From the NCBI GenBank assembly GCA_040954595.2, contig CM082580.2, forward strand, positions 5,704,001-5,768,000: a stretch of 64,000 nucleotides of DNA. Reading direction: 5' to 3'. The notes below the pieces were generated by a model. It made no database searches. It was given only the letters and a program-made list of their open reading frames with translations, and had not been told where the DNA came from. A program made the position numbers and the translations under genes. Numbering within the stretch: position 1 is the stretch's first letter; each line of letters starts with the position of its first letter. Below, piece by piece: positions 1-11,400 of this stretch. The stretch is from Balanoglossus misakiensis (lineage: Eukaryota; Hemichordata).

Positions 1-209
1 CCGGCACTGATGTTGGCGACGTTGCTCTGAACCAGACTGAGATGTGTCAGGTGCTCCGGTAAGTTCTCCGGGAGCTGGCTCACCTTGTAGTCAATCGTCA
101 AACGGCTCTGGTTGAACACCTTCCACGGTGTGATTGTCGCGGGCTGTCGGAGCACGTCCGCCCACACGCGTGTCATGACCGCAACCAGCAAGAAAAGTCT
201 GCCCACCAT
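1..209 (-). CDS. Toll-like receptor or LRR receptor, N-terminal part, cut by window edge
   Basis: The minus strand is open from an ATG at 209-207 to position 1, giving 69 codons. The protein starts with a short basic-hydrophobic signal peptide (MVGRLFLLVAVMTRVWA). Leucine-rich-repeat-like sequence follows, with LTIDYKVSQLPENLPEHL and LTHLSLVQSNVANIS carrying the LxxLxL spacing and the 'LPxNLPxxLTHLxL' entry typical of TLR ectodomains. The same pattern appears near the start of the complete TLR at 2582 (DVPQDLPSNLTHLNL). By analogy it is the start of a second TLR-type receptor, transcribed away from its neighbour. Only the N-terminus is visible, so the TIR domain is unproven and an LRR-only protein is possible. 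No intron is seen in this part. Confidence 0.72.
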   Translation of the reverse strand, partial: MVGRLFLLVAVMTRVWADVLRQPATITPWKVFNQSRLTIDYKVSQLPENLPEHLTHLSLVQSNVANISA

Positions 210-2581
210 CTCTTTGGAACAGTGAGAACTAACAGTGATAGGTGAAATCACGGTGTGAAGCTTACAGTTAGCGTGGATTTTGTCTGCGTGATTGTAGTGA
301 CTGGTGTTTATCATGGAATGAAATTAGGAAGTGAAACAAAGGTGGATTGTTTCCGTAGCGAAGTTTATGAATCACGGAACTGTTTTTATGTTACCTGGGG
401 TACTTTCCTCCTATGTCTTTCCCTGACATTCTAGTTGGGGTAATTCAGCCGTTTCAAAGGGTTTTACAAGATGAAGTCAATAATTTCATTTGCTTCCGAG
501 AGAACTTCCCCTGAATGTGTACTTTCTGTTTTTAAACAAGTTGTCTGCTAAGGATGCTAGAGCTGTATGTTACAATAGGTAAAACTCACATTCATTGAAA
601 TTTATTAAAATTGCTCTTTTCCGTCAAAATTTTCACATTGCCAACTGACTGTGGACTGAGCATGTTATATTCTCAGGGATTCATCATCAATGAAGCACCA
701 CTGCACTGAAAATCACAACTCCATGACTGAAACTTCAGTTTCTGTCAGATGTGATGGAACATGTGCATTGAACACAGAACTCCATGACATCAGCCCATCA
801 TCAGTGCGGTTCAGAAGCTATTTTCACCCATGATGATGAGTACCCTGCCGAACTTTCACTTTACTACAGAACTGCTGCAGTAACACCTTGTCAGTTGTGA
901 ATTAACTTGTGTAGGGCACGGACAGAGATCACAAAGCTCTGTCATAATCAGGACTAAACTTGTAAATGGTCTACACATTTAGTAAGACACTGAAAATATG
1001 ACAAGGGTTGTTGTAAAGTGAGAAAAGGTTGGTATAATATACTCCTCCACCCACTTACCCTATTTACACCATTTGGGTAGCTGGACGTAAGATTAAACAT
1101 TAACAATAAACGATGGATGTGTATACAGATTTGGTCACTATTAACTGTGTACAGTAGAGTGACCTAAATGACCTCTTTGTTAGTCGGCTGTACATGTATT
1201 GTTCATTGAAAACTAGGATTATCACACTTCTCACACTAAAATATGAATGATGATTTTTTTCTCTCAGAATCAGAATTTCTTGTCAAATGATTTTACCAAA
1301 ACCAGGCTGTCCTTTCGATATAAAATCTCACAGATGATTTCCATTTCTTAAGTAAGTGCATCAAAGTGAAAATAAAACCATATTGAAACTGCCTAGTTCT
1401 CTTTCCAGTACAGAGAAATTCAGGACTGTAGTAAAGGACTAGTACACTGTATAATGTCACTTAAAGGGATAAAGTTGTTACTTTTGACATTATTTTGGTT
1501 ATTTTCTTTTTTTCTGAGGGGGGTTTTGTTGATTTTCTCACTGAAAAATGCTCAGTGACATGTTGTCATGTGTCATTTTAGTGAGCAGAATATTAAAAAG
1601 CCCACCAAAAGAAAGAAAATAACCCAACAACATTTTAGTGACTTTTGTTTCTTTCAAAAGAGCACCCGGTTTGTTATGATCACATTACACTTTTGTTTTC
1701 CCTTCCACAGCATTACTCATACATATGTGGTACATTCTCTATGGTGAAAACAGTGGGGTCATGTTTATGAATTTCTTTTCACAATAAGGCTTGCCGAACA
1801 AGCATATAGGACAATTCACCACAATTTGCGGTTGCATTCCAATACACTCAACCGTTCCACTCCACCCACTTTCATATTTCATTCCGAAAACCATGTCGGG
1901 GGACGAAAAACAATCACCAAGCTCTGCTATCTGACCACAGTGCTATAAATAGTCCACGAGTGGAGTGCTCAGTAGAATGGAAATCCCCTTCAAATGAAAG
2001 ACGTCACCACAATCATGTGATCAGAGTGGTGTTTCAAGTGTCTTCATTAAAAATACGCCTTCTCGTTAATGTACATGTATTCATTTAAGCATAATGTTAT
2101 CAATACTTTCCTTCATCAAAACAAACAATGTGCTTCACTGGGGTGTTTATTTCTATTAACATACTCAATTGACTTTTGTTTTATTTTTTTAAAAAAGACT
2201 ACCGCAGTTCTGATTATTGATCTTTCAGTTGACGTGATTTACAACTAATTGTAATACTCCATAGATAACATGGTGATACTTGTCAAGTTCATCTGCTTCA
2301 ACCCACCCCTTTTTTCTAACGACTACCAGTACGTAATGGAACTCCACCTCCATATAAGGGCAATGTGACCCTTTATAAACTTTGTAAGAGGACATGGTGA
2401 ACAATAAAAGCAATCTGATGTCACGGATCCGCGTATATAATACAGCTCCTAGCAGCATTGGTTAAACGCCTCCCAGTACAGGCATACTTAATAAGCTTCC
2501 TTCGGAGGAAAATTTATTTTTGTACATCGGTCTTACTCACTGCGACAAGACATTAGAAACAGCCTTGGTGTATACCACGGA
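210..2581. other. intergenic spacer between divergent TLR genes
   Basis: No coding sequence is supported in these 2.4 kb. The spacer must hold the promoters of both receptor genes. It contains one copy of a 0.4-kb dispersed repeat (listed separately) and is otherwise AT-rich with no clear TATA box that I would defend. Confidence 0.6.
1497..1897 (+). repeat. 0.4-kb dispersed repeat, copy 1
   Basis: This stretch recurs in reverse orientation at 17185-17571, with only scattered substitutions and small indels. Its left end is a palindromic module of about 130 bp that opens with GGTTATTTTCTTT and closes with AAAGAAAATAACC near 1625. Inner arms also match (CTCACTGAAAAATG against CATTTTAGTGAG). The rest, up to ACCATGTC at 1897, is non-palindromic. 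Flanks outside these bounds are unrelated. It is probably a non-autonomous transposon fragment; no target duplication is clear. Confidence 0.75.
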
Positions 2582-5491
2582 ATGACAATGTCACTTGAGG
2601 TCAAGACGGTTGTTGCAAGGGTACCAGGTGGAGTCAGACCCAACATTAACAACGTATGCAGTTTAATCTTCTGGATTGGTATTCTTGCTGTACTCTGCAA
2701 TAAAACGCCCGCGGCAGCTGGGGAGAGTCCATTACGCCAGTCCACAAGACCGTGTAAAATCTCCCACAGAACTCGCTTGGACTGCAGTCTGCAGAATCTA
2801 CTGGATGTCCCCCAAGACCTGCCTTCGAACCTGACCCACCTTAACCTTCTGGCCAACAACATCACAGAAGTAACAGTGACCAGTTTCCCGCGACTCTCGC
2901 ACCTGGTGTCTCTTGAGCTGAGCAGAAACTCCATCTCGCACATCCAGCCGCGCTCCTTCCAAAGACTCGCAAAGCTGGAATACTTGGGACTGCTGCGAAC
3001 TGCCTACGCTTTCACGGGCGGCTTCAACCTATCGCCGGAAGCTTTCAAGGGACTGGGTGAGCTCAGAAACCTCGATCTAACCTTTGCCGGTTTGAATTCG
3101 GTGTCAAAAGAACTATTCCGTCACACCAGGAATTTGCGTACGCTTCGCCTGAGTTACAATTACATCTACGAGATCCCTGAAGATGCGTTTTCGAACACTG
3201 AGAAGCTGGAACTGTTGGATCTGGGAGGGCTTTTTATCACCTACGTCTCTGACAACACCTTCGCCAAACTCCCAGCGCTACGCGAGCTGTATCTGAACAA
3301 TACCATGATGACAAGGCTTCCCCTAGCTGCACTGTCTCCTCTACGGAACCTGGAAATGCTGTTCATCGAAGGCCCCTTTTACAGCGTTGACTTTGGCACT
3401 GAGCTTCAAAATGCAACCAAGCTTAACGAAGTATCTCTGAACAACTGCTATTACAATGACACGCGTGATTTTGAATCAGGTTATTGCGCTGATCTGAAGT
3501 TCAATTCATCGGCATTCAGGGATGTCTACACGAGAAGTATCATTCTTAATGAAGTTCAAATGGAAAATCAGGCAATACTTTCTTTACTTGCCGGACCCTT
3601 CTCCCCAGCCACGAAAGAACTGTACGTGGAATTGGTTACCGGGTTGACTCTCAAAACTCTGCATCCCGATCACATTTCTGGCCTACAGAATTCCTCCATA
3701 GAAGTGTTTGACGTGTCTCGCAATGACATCGTGGGTGTGGAAGCGGGGACATTTTCAAATGTCACCAATCTGATCCATTTGAACCTGAGCTCGAACGCGT
3801 TCTGCCAGTTGAATGAGCATGCCTTCGAGGGCTTAAAAAACCTGCAAGTTCTGGACTTGACTTCGAGCCATATGTTTTCCGTGCCGAACCTGAAGCCTTT
3901 TGCCAACGGCAGTCTGCAGGTGTTGAACATGTCGTTCAACAGTTTGAAGAATCCCATTCCGCCTGATGCATTCACAGTGGTGCCAACACTGAAAGAATTA
4001 AACCTGGCATATTCGTCCCTGTCAGACTTTGCCATTACAGATGGTTGTCTCAAGCACCTTCCAAGTCTGGAAATTCTGAATTTACGGGGGAATGACCTGA
4101 TCTTCATTCCCATGATAATAGAAAAATTTCTGCACACCCTGCCGCTGCTACGCAAGTTAGACTTATCAGATAATCGCCACTCGACTTTCATGAACGGCTA
4201 TCAGACCACACTGGCCCCCATGAAATCGCTAGAGTCAGTGGATTTCAGTGGGGTCTACCCACAGTTTTGGATCTTTTCTGGTGTCACATCGCTGAAAGAA
4301 TTAAAGATGAACGACAACAATGGAATGGCTGGAACTTTCGGTGAATTTTTCAACACCGAATGGGTGAAATACAATCTCTATTTCCCCGAACTTGAAACTT
4401 TGTCCTTGTCTAACTCTGCCATCAGGACTCTCAGCAAAGACGTTTTCAACTCCATGCCAAAGCTACAATACATTGACTTGCGACAAAATTTATTGAAATC
4501 CGTGGACAGGTCACTGTTTGAACAACTTAATCTACGGCTTTTAGACCTCAGCAACAACCTGATAGAAGAAATGACAGGACCCATGTGGAACGGGACAAAC
4601 ATCAACACACTGCTGTTGAACGGTAACAAGTTCACCACGATTGATGAGGCCACAATCAGTCGAGACAGCCTGCCAAACTTGGAAACACTCGACGCTTCTC
4701 AGAACCCGATGATTTGTGACTGTCAACTGGTGTGGTTCCGCACATGGATCGATACGGATGACGTGGTCGACTTGGTCGGATACGGCACATACACATGTAT
4801 GACAGAAAGCGGGTCGCCCATCTTCCTCAGAGACTTCCAGTCGTCGTCACTGCAGTGCTCTCGAGTGTTCCCGCTTATCATCACCGTCACGTGCAGCATC
4901 GCATTCGTCATTGTGCTGGTCGCGGCAGCCGTGGGCATTTACCACCGGTGGTACATTCGCTACGGCTGCTTCTTGCTGCGTTCGAGGGTCAAGGGCTACC
5001 GGGAAATCTGCGACGAGCACGAGCAGCAGAAACAGTACGACGCGTTCGTGTCGTACAACAGCAAAGATTACGAGTGGGTGAGGAACACCCTTGTCCCAGT
5101 CATAGAAGGTGGTTTCCCTCCGTTCAAACTCTGCACCGACTACAGACACTTCGTGCCCGGGAAGGCCATCTGCGACAACATCCTAGACAGCATCCACAAC
5201 AGCCGCAAGACAATCCTGGTCCTGACACCAAACTTTGTGGGCAGCGAATGGTGTTACTACGAGTTTGAGATGGCCCAGCATAAACTGTTTGAGGAGAGCA
5301 GGGACGTGTTGATACTCGTGTCGCTGGAGCCCATCCCCGACGACAGCATGCCAAGGAGGCTCCGCAAACTGTTGTGTAAGAAAAATTTTATCCAATGGAC
5401 CGACGATGAAGTGGGCAGGCAACTTTTCTGGGAGAGACTGAGAAGAGCCCTTCAGTCCCCTACAAAAATTAATAGGGTGCACCATGTTTAA
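2582..5491 (+). CDS. Toll-like receptor, single exon, complete
   Basis: A 969-codon uninterrupted ORF encodes a type I innate-immune receptor. The chosen ATG is followed by an N-terminal hydrophobic segment (about residues 26-42) acting as a signal sequence. The ectodomain holds roughly 20 leucine-rich repeats (about residues 60-710) with many N-glycosylation sites. A cysteine-rich LRR C-terminal cap follows (NPMICDCQLVWFRTW, about 708-765). One transmembrane helix (about 762-788, IITVTCSIAFVIVLVAAAVG) leads to a cytoplasmic TIR domain (about 817-960). The TIR domain shows box 1 YDAFVSYNSKD, a BB loop RHFVPGK with the signalling proline, box 2-like SEWCYYEFEMA, and a C-terminal FW motif (LFWERLRRAL). 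The single juxtamembrane cysteine cluster is of the vertebrate-like TLR type. No frameshift is seen. It lies head to head with the partial receptor at 1-209. Confidence 0.95.
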   Translation: MTMSLEVKTVVARVPGGVRPNINNVCSLIFWIGILAVLCNKTPAAAGESPLRQSTRPCKISHRTRLDCSLQNLLDVPQDLPSNLTHLNLLANNITEVTVTSFPRLSHLVSLELSRNSISHIQPRSFQRLAKLEYLGLLRTAYAFTGGFNLSPEAFKGLGELRNLDLTFAGLNSVSKELFRHTRNLRTLRLSYNYIYEIPEDAFSNTEKLELLDLGGLFITYVSDNTFAKLPALRELYLNNTMMTRLPLAALSPLRNLEMLFIEGPFYSVDFGTELQNATKLNEVSLNNCYYNDTRDFESGYCADLKFNSSAFRDVYTRSIILNEVQMENQAILSLLAGPFSPATKELYVELVTGLTLKTLHPDHISGLQNSSIEVFDVSRNDIVGVEAGTFSNVTNLIHLNLSSNAFCQLNEHAFEGLKNLQVLDLTSSHMFSVPNLKPFANGSLQVLNMSFNSLKNPIPPDAFTVVPTLKELNLAYSSLSDFAITDGCLKHLPSLEILNLRGNDLIFIPMIIEKFLHTLPLLRKLDLSDNRHSTFMNGYQTTLAPMKSLESVDFSGVYPQFWIFSGVTSLKELKMNDNNGMAGTFGEFFNTEWVKYNLYFPELETLSLSNSAIRTLSKDVFNSMPKLQYIDLRQNLLKSVDRSLFEQLNLRLLDLSNNLIEEMTGPMWNGTNINTLLLNGNKFTTIDEATISRDSLPNLETLDASQNPMICDCQLVWFRTWIDTDDVVDLVGYGTYTCMTESGSPIFLRDFQSSSLQCSRVFPLIITVTCSIAFVIVLVAAAVGIYHRWYIRYGCFLLRSRVKGYREICDEHEQQKQYDAFVSYNSKDYEWVRNTLVPVIEGGFPPFKLCTDYRHFVPGKAICDNILDSIHNSRKTILVLTPNFVGSEWCYYEFEMAQHKLFEESRDVLILVSLEPIPDDSMPRRLRKLLCKKNFIQWTDDEVGRQLFWERLRRALQSPTKINRVHHV

Positions 5492-8400
5492 ATTTACTAC
5501 AGATTGAACAACTACAAGTAGATGTGAAAATAACAAGTTTAGATTTTTTGAAAGTAGATTTTGGCATTAAAAGGGTTACAGTCAGTAAGATTTTTTTTTC
5601 AAAGCTGTTTATCCTGACATTTTAAAACTGAGTATATTAATGTTGGTGTGCTGATTTCTATTACGGCCATATTCCACAATTACCATCATGTATTATAACA
5701 TGTCAATATCATCACAAACTATTATGTCTAGCTGGTGTTTCACAACCAGAATAATGTAGAACAGAAAAAAAATATAGTTAAAAGAACACAAGCAACAACA
5801 AAAACTTATAAATAGTCATAAATATATGCCTGACATTACAGCATGCTTTGAAACTGAAACCCCATAATTTTTTGTGTGTTTTTAGATTATTTTATCTTTT
5901 TTTAAAAGTTCAACACAATTTTATTGTAAATATTCAAAGTACATTTTATACAATACAATTAAATGTTTTGCTTGATATATTCCCACTCAAACAAAACCTT
6001 GTGTGAGAGAGTTTCCCTTGTGTGAAATGCGTGATAACACAATACTTGATCTCCTTCGAAAAGAAGACAGCATTTTCATCAAACACTTTTACACGGCCAA
6101 TTTTTCAATTTAAGTTATCACTTCTTAAAATTGAACATTACATTTGTACTCTGCACGCCATTGGGTACAAAATAAGAAATCAGAGTTGATCCACAGAACA
6201 AAAATCCAGAAAAAAATACAGCTACTGTTCCTTGTAACGGTTTCACAGGGTATTTCCTGACAAGAATTTACCATACAGGAAACTAACATTTTCACTGCAA
6301 TTAACAAAGCCAGTGAAAACCAGTTTTTCAGAAATATGATACAAATATCTTCCAAGATATCACAGAAGGAGTTTGCAGATACGTGAAACCAACCACCTAG
6401 ACCAAGCCAGATTATCATGTCTACTGCTGCTAATTTTGCTTCCAGTAGAATCATTTTTGACTTTTGGAAGATTTTGGTTGTCACATGAAAGACAAAAGTT
6501 TGAAATTTTTCATTCAACCATCAAATTTAATTTTGATTTCTAAGCTGACTTTGTACACTGTAAGCAGCCATATCTATGGCAATATCATGTAGATGCAATT
6601 GCAATGTGGTAAAAGTGAACTGGCCTATCGTATATCAGGAAGTGATATTTTTATTTTTAAATTCTTATTTAGGACAGTGGAGTTAACCCAACAGCTTGTC
6701 CTGGTGGGACATCTGTTATCCCTACAGCTCAACCAGCACAGACAACTGTGTGAATAAAGTTGGTGTTCTAAGGTAACTTTCAGTGGGTGCGTAAGGGAGG
6801 TTGGGATTGTAGCAAACATCAGAAATCACAGAATTCAGTTCTTTTCAAGTTTCACCATAAAAAAATTGCTGTGAGTGAAAGTACGAAAGGATTTATTATT
6901 GAAATTATTATCAACACTTGAAACCAGACATTGTCTACTTCCTTTTGTAAAAGCCTATGGAAGGATGTAAATTTGTGATAACATTTGTGTTAGTTTTGAC
7001 TAGACAGGAAATAAGTTTTACTTGTTCTAAGACTAGCACACATATGGTGGAAAGATAAAGATTTGAAGTATTATATTTTGAATGCTACCTTAAACTGCAA
7101 TAACCTCTTACTAAATTTTACAAATGCATAGCACAATTAGCAATGGCTATTCAGCCAGCTGATTTACATCTACAGATTGTGAACAAGTACGAACAAGACT
7201 CAACAGAGGGCGCTGTCAGCATCAAGCTAAAGGAAAGTAGAAGTCAACATTTTATTTGCCCAATGTTTTCATCAAAGTGACATGCATCTACAGATAAAGG
7301 TTGGTATCAGAGTCATACAGATAAATTTTATTCAATTATCGGTATAGATTACTGGCAACATTGACAAAGTTTGTATAATCCTTTGTATCATATAAACCCA
7401 TGTTCAGACTGAAAAAAGTACTTTGGGCTAGTCCACAAACTCACAGATAATACATCATGTAACATGGCTTGGATCACATCAACATAACAGGCTTTAATTA
7501 AACACAGTACATGTCATGCCAAACACCTGGTCATGCAACAGTGTTTAGACAGAAAACCTTAATTTTGATGTTTCATTTTATTATCTGGCAAACACTTTGA
7601 TGTCCACGGGTTGTTTAGGAAGCATGGTGAAAAGCGCCACCAAGAGGTCAAATTGAAAGTTCTGTTTCTAATGACACTATGCATGGGGTTTTATAAATCT
7701 ATAATGCAGGGGCTATACCCAAACTTCTGTGATGCCTATCAAATGGTATTCTTTTCCACAATGTCAAATTTTTCTACCATTGTGAGCTTTTTAGCTCAAT
7801 ATTATTATGGTTAAATATCCACAAAAGAAAATATACAGACGGCACCATTTAGGATCTGTAGTACAACAGGAAACCTGTCTGAACAAGAACATTCCAAAGT
7901 TACATATTCTAAAGTTCATTGAAATCTACACTTTATCATCAACAATTGCTCTATTGTGTTTTATCTCGGGAGTGTGAACAAAAACAAAATCCCCAATGCT
8001 GCTTTGCAATCATTATCAATTCATTTTGACACAATGGTGATCAATTAGTGAACAGTGCGGTTTCAAGATCTGGAAGCACATCTTTGATAGCTTTTTTTGG
8101 GGGAGGGAGAGGTACTGGATCTAAAAGGATTTCCTCAACCCTGCAGATAGGATACTGGATGGCCTTGGTGTCTCAGACTACTGTCAGACCAAGACATCAT
8201 ATGGATATTAATCATAACTCCGCATTGATGAGCATACCTAGGTACAGTACATACACACTTGGATTACATGCTCTTCAACCAGTCCCAGCAGGCACTATGT
8301 CATGCCTGAGCCACGATAACCTTTATTTTTATCAACATGCCTCATTTCCTGCAAGTACTCCGTTGATAATGTTGACAAGTTGGCCTTTCCAGTCATACGT

Positions 8401-11400
8401 GAATGGATGGAGAGCACTCCCTATAACATTATATTTTACATCCAACAAAACACATGTTCACACCCATGTTTTCTGATATTCTTTAGATCTAATGTGACAG
8501 GTAGGTATAATCATAGCAGCCATAATTATTGTCCTACATAAAACTGTGAACAAAGACACTATATGCTATTTGAGGAATAAAGGGCTTGGTAATAGATGGA
8601 TGTAATTTGACATAATCTGTCAATTAAGAGATTCTGTGACGCAGAAAATAAGTCAGTTGATAGCTCCATAAACATTACATTAATATGCAAAATCCACAAA
8701 AGGTGCCTAGGTGTAGACGGCACCAAATTTTTTCCCAAAGGCACTGACAGGACAGACAACACATTACACACATACTTGAACGATACCAGAGGCAAGGATG
8801 GCTTTCACACTGCAATTCCAAGTGTTTACACTGGTGAAATGAGTCTAGCCAATTCTCAATGATCTCATTCTTGGCCAAAGAAGGTCAAATAATACTCTAG
8901 TGACACACAACCGTACTAGGAAGGTAAAAGTGATGGATGTACAGCCCCGTTCCTCCCATAGTTCTACTCTCGTCAATCATTCTGCATCTTGCATCCCCCT
9001 CTGTAACAGCAAGCACATCTGTTCAGCCCATCAAAATCGTATAACCAAGATTGAAACAATTGCAATTCCAATGTGAGTATCAAGACATAATGCTTTCTGG
9101 ATGACCATCAACAGGAAGAGAGGGTATGCTGTATTCTAAATGCCAGACAAAACCACAGTCAATGAATTTGGTCACACGCAATGGACATTTGATTTTTTGT
9201 TAGTTACCGTGACATGGCTTTTCAAACTTCTCCAAATGACCTTTCACATTACAGCTTTTATGAATCCAATGTGGGGAAGAAGATATCATCTTACATTTTT
9301 TGAGTGTGTAAAATTATAAAGACACTGCCAATATAATTTGAAATATGGACGAACTTTTGCTCTGTACTCACTAGCTTATATTGGCAATTTACATGTATTT
9401 GATCAGGGTTTTTTCTGCTGAAGACAGAAAGACCATTTTAAAATATTATCAAAGAATGTATGATTATAATTTTCAAATTTCAATAGTAGACATTCTCCAA
9501 GATCTCATGGCAGAAACAGCAACATAGCATATATGTAAAATGTAATGTATGCCTATTTATTATCTCAATAAATACAAGAGACAGATATGTGATGTCCCAC
9601 AGAAATGTTACTTATGGTGACTTCAAACTTACAGATTGACCTCTCGTAAAAGAACAAACATAGAAATTCCTGTTGGTGAGTGACAGCAATGGGTTTCATA
9701 CAGGTCAGGGTCAAGGGTCAATACAATGACCCCTCGTATACGGATGTACACACCGTATGTACCAGTAGCAACCGCCAAACCACAATAAAACATGTTTAAA
9801 ATACTGTACGAGAATAGATCCATGGACTGATCGGTTCTGCCCAAATGGAAAACAGGCTTTCCCTTAGCAGTCAGAGATGAGACGAATGATGTACAAGTAC
9901 CCCTTCGCAGTTCTCAGTGAACTGCTGACAAGCACATTGCAAATCCCGAGGTGGCTGACAAAACACACAAACACTGGCCAAAGGTGGAATTTAAAGGCAA
10001 CATGACAGATTGGTTCATTCATCCAAATATTCCTGGGATTTGCAATTCATTACTGAGCAGACTGCCCTTGTTTAGTGATATGTCCCAGACACACAAACAA
10101 CCACATCCCTACAGTATAAATTTCCTGTTTGTTGTTCACACTTTGACCCTACTGTCCTTGGGTGTGATAGAGCAGACGTAATCAATACTTGTGTATATAC
10201 ACACACATACATGTACAAATGATTTCAAGGCTCGTCTCAGTACCATACATATGAACAGAAGACACACAATCATAAATTAAAGAGGTTTTCTGACTATTAA
10301 CAGTTATGCTCATTTTATAGATTATGCATTATATTAAACAGCATTGGCAATGTCAAAGCTCCACCCCGACAACAATTACATAATCTAACTGTTGTCATTT
10401 ACATGCTGTTATCACACAAGTGTTAAAAATACAAATTGCTATTTTGATCTGGTTTATTCATGCTGTGTGACACATGTACAATCAGCAATACTGTAATTCA
10501 TCAAAATCACATATGGCTGATGATTTTACTTACAACATACAAACATATGTTTGAAACGTAGGTGTACACCAACATAAAAGCAGTTATGTACCATAGCAAT
10601 ATCTGATCTATCATATAATAGAAGATGAATTGCAGGATGATACAGTCTTATTAACTACAAGCCTGTCAGTAGTTTACAACAATAGCTTGTAATCGCTTCT
10701 TGTACGACATACCCTAAAGGGATTTTTTTAAATTACCGGTAATAATAATTCCGTTTTAATAATTTACGACTCTTTCAATGGGTCTGTGAGTGCACTTTCA
10801 ATTTTATTGGTATTTTATTACTACCTGTGACTTTATCAAGTTAGCTCTCATTCCCACTAAAATTATCTTTGAGTTGAGGAGAAATTTATGGCGTGCCTGT
10901 AAGTATTTGATTTGTACAGTCAATTCATGAACTTGTCACAACCCCGCCCAGTATCTATTCAAGGAATTACACTCATGGTGTTCTGAGTATCACCATTTCT
11001 ATGACTGCGTTAAGCTCACTTGACATCACTGTGCGAAGTCCCCCACCACCACCACCACACCCATTCATATTCATACTCAGCAAATCCCCAGTGCAAGTCT
11101 CATATTAATGCATGGAGTGACCTGCGATCTACTTTTACCAACTCATCAACATCAATCTTTCTAGGAGTGGAGGCAGCTGTGTTCATTGGGATAGTCAGTT
11201 TTCACATTACAAACACCCTGTGGCAGAAATCCCAGATGAGCGAAATGCATTCCAAAAGTGGGTTCCTTGAGCAATGTACTGTCACTGCAAATTTGCACTC
11301 AGAGAAATTTTTCATAAAAGTGACACTCTGACCATGAGGGGAGTCAATGACCAAAATGAATAACATCATACAGCATTGGTATGGACGCGTCCTCTTTGTG

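Noticed and set aside
6125-6517. 130-codon hydrophobic minus-strand ORF behind the TLR
   Set aside because: Phe/Ile/Lys/Asn-rich composition typical of AT-rich noise; no family resemblance.
8048-8476. 142-codon plus-strand ORF
   Set aside because: No recognisable motif or supporting gene structure; length compatible with chance.
9629-9844. Peptide resembling a membrane helix (YCGLAVATGTYGVYIR), considered as a second exon for the 20593 gene
   Set aside because: The acceptor is weak and its phase does not match the phase-0 end of the candidate first exon.
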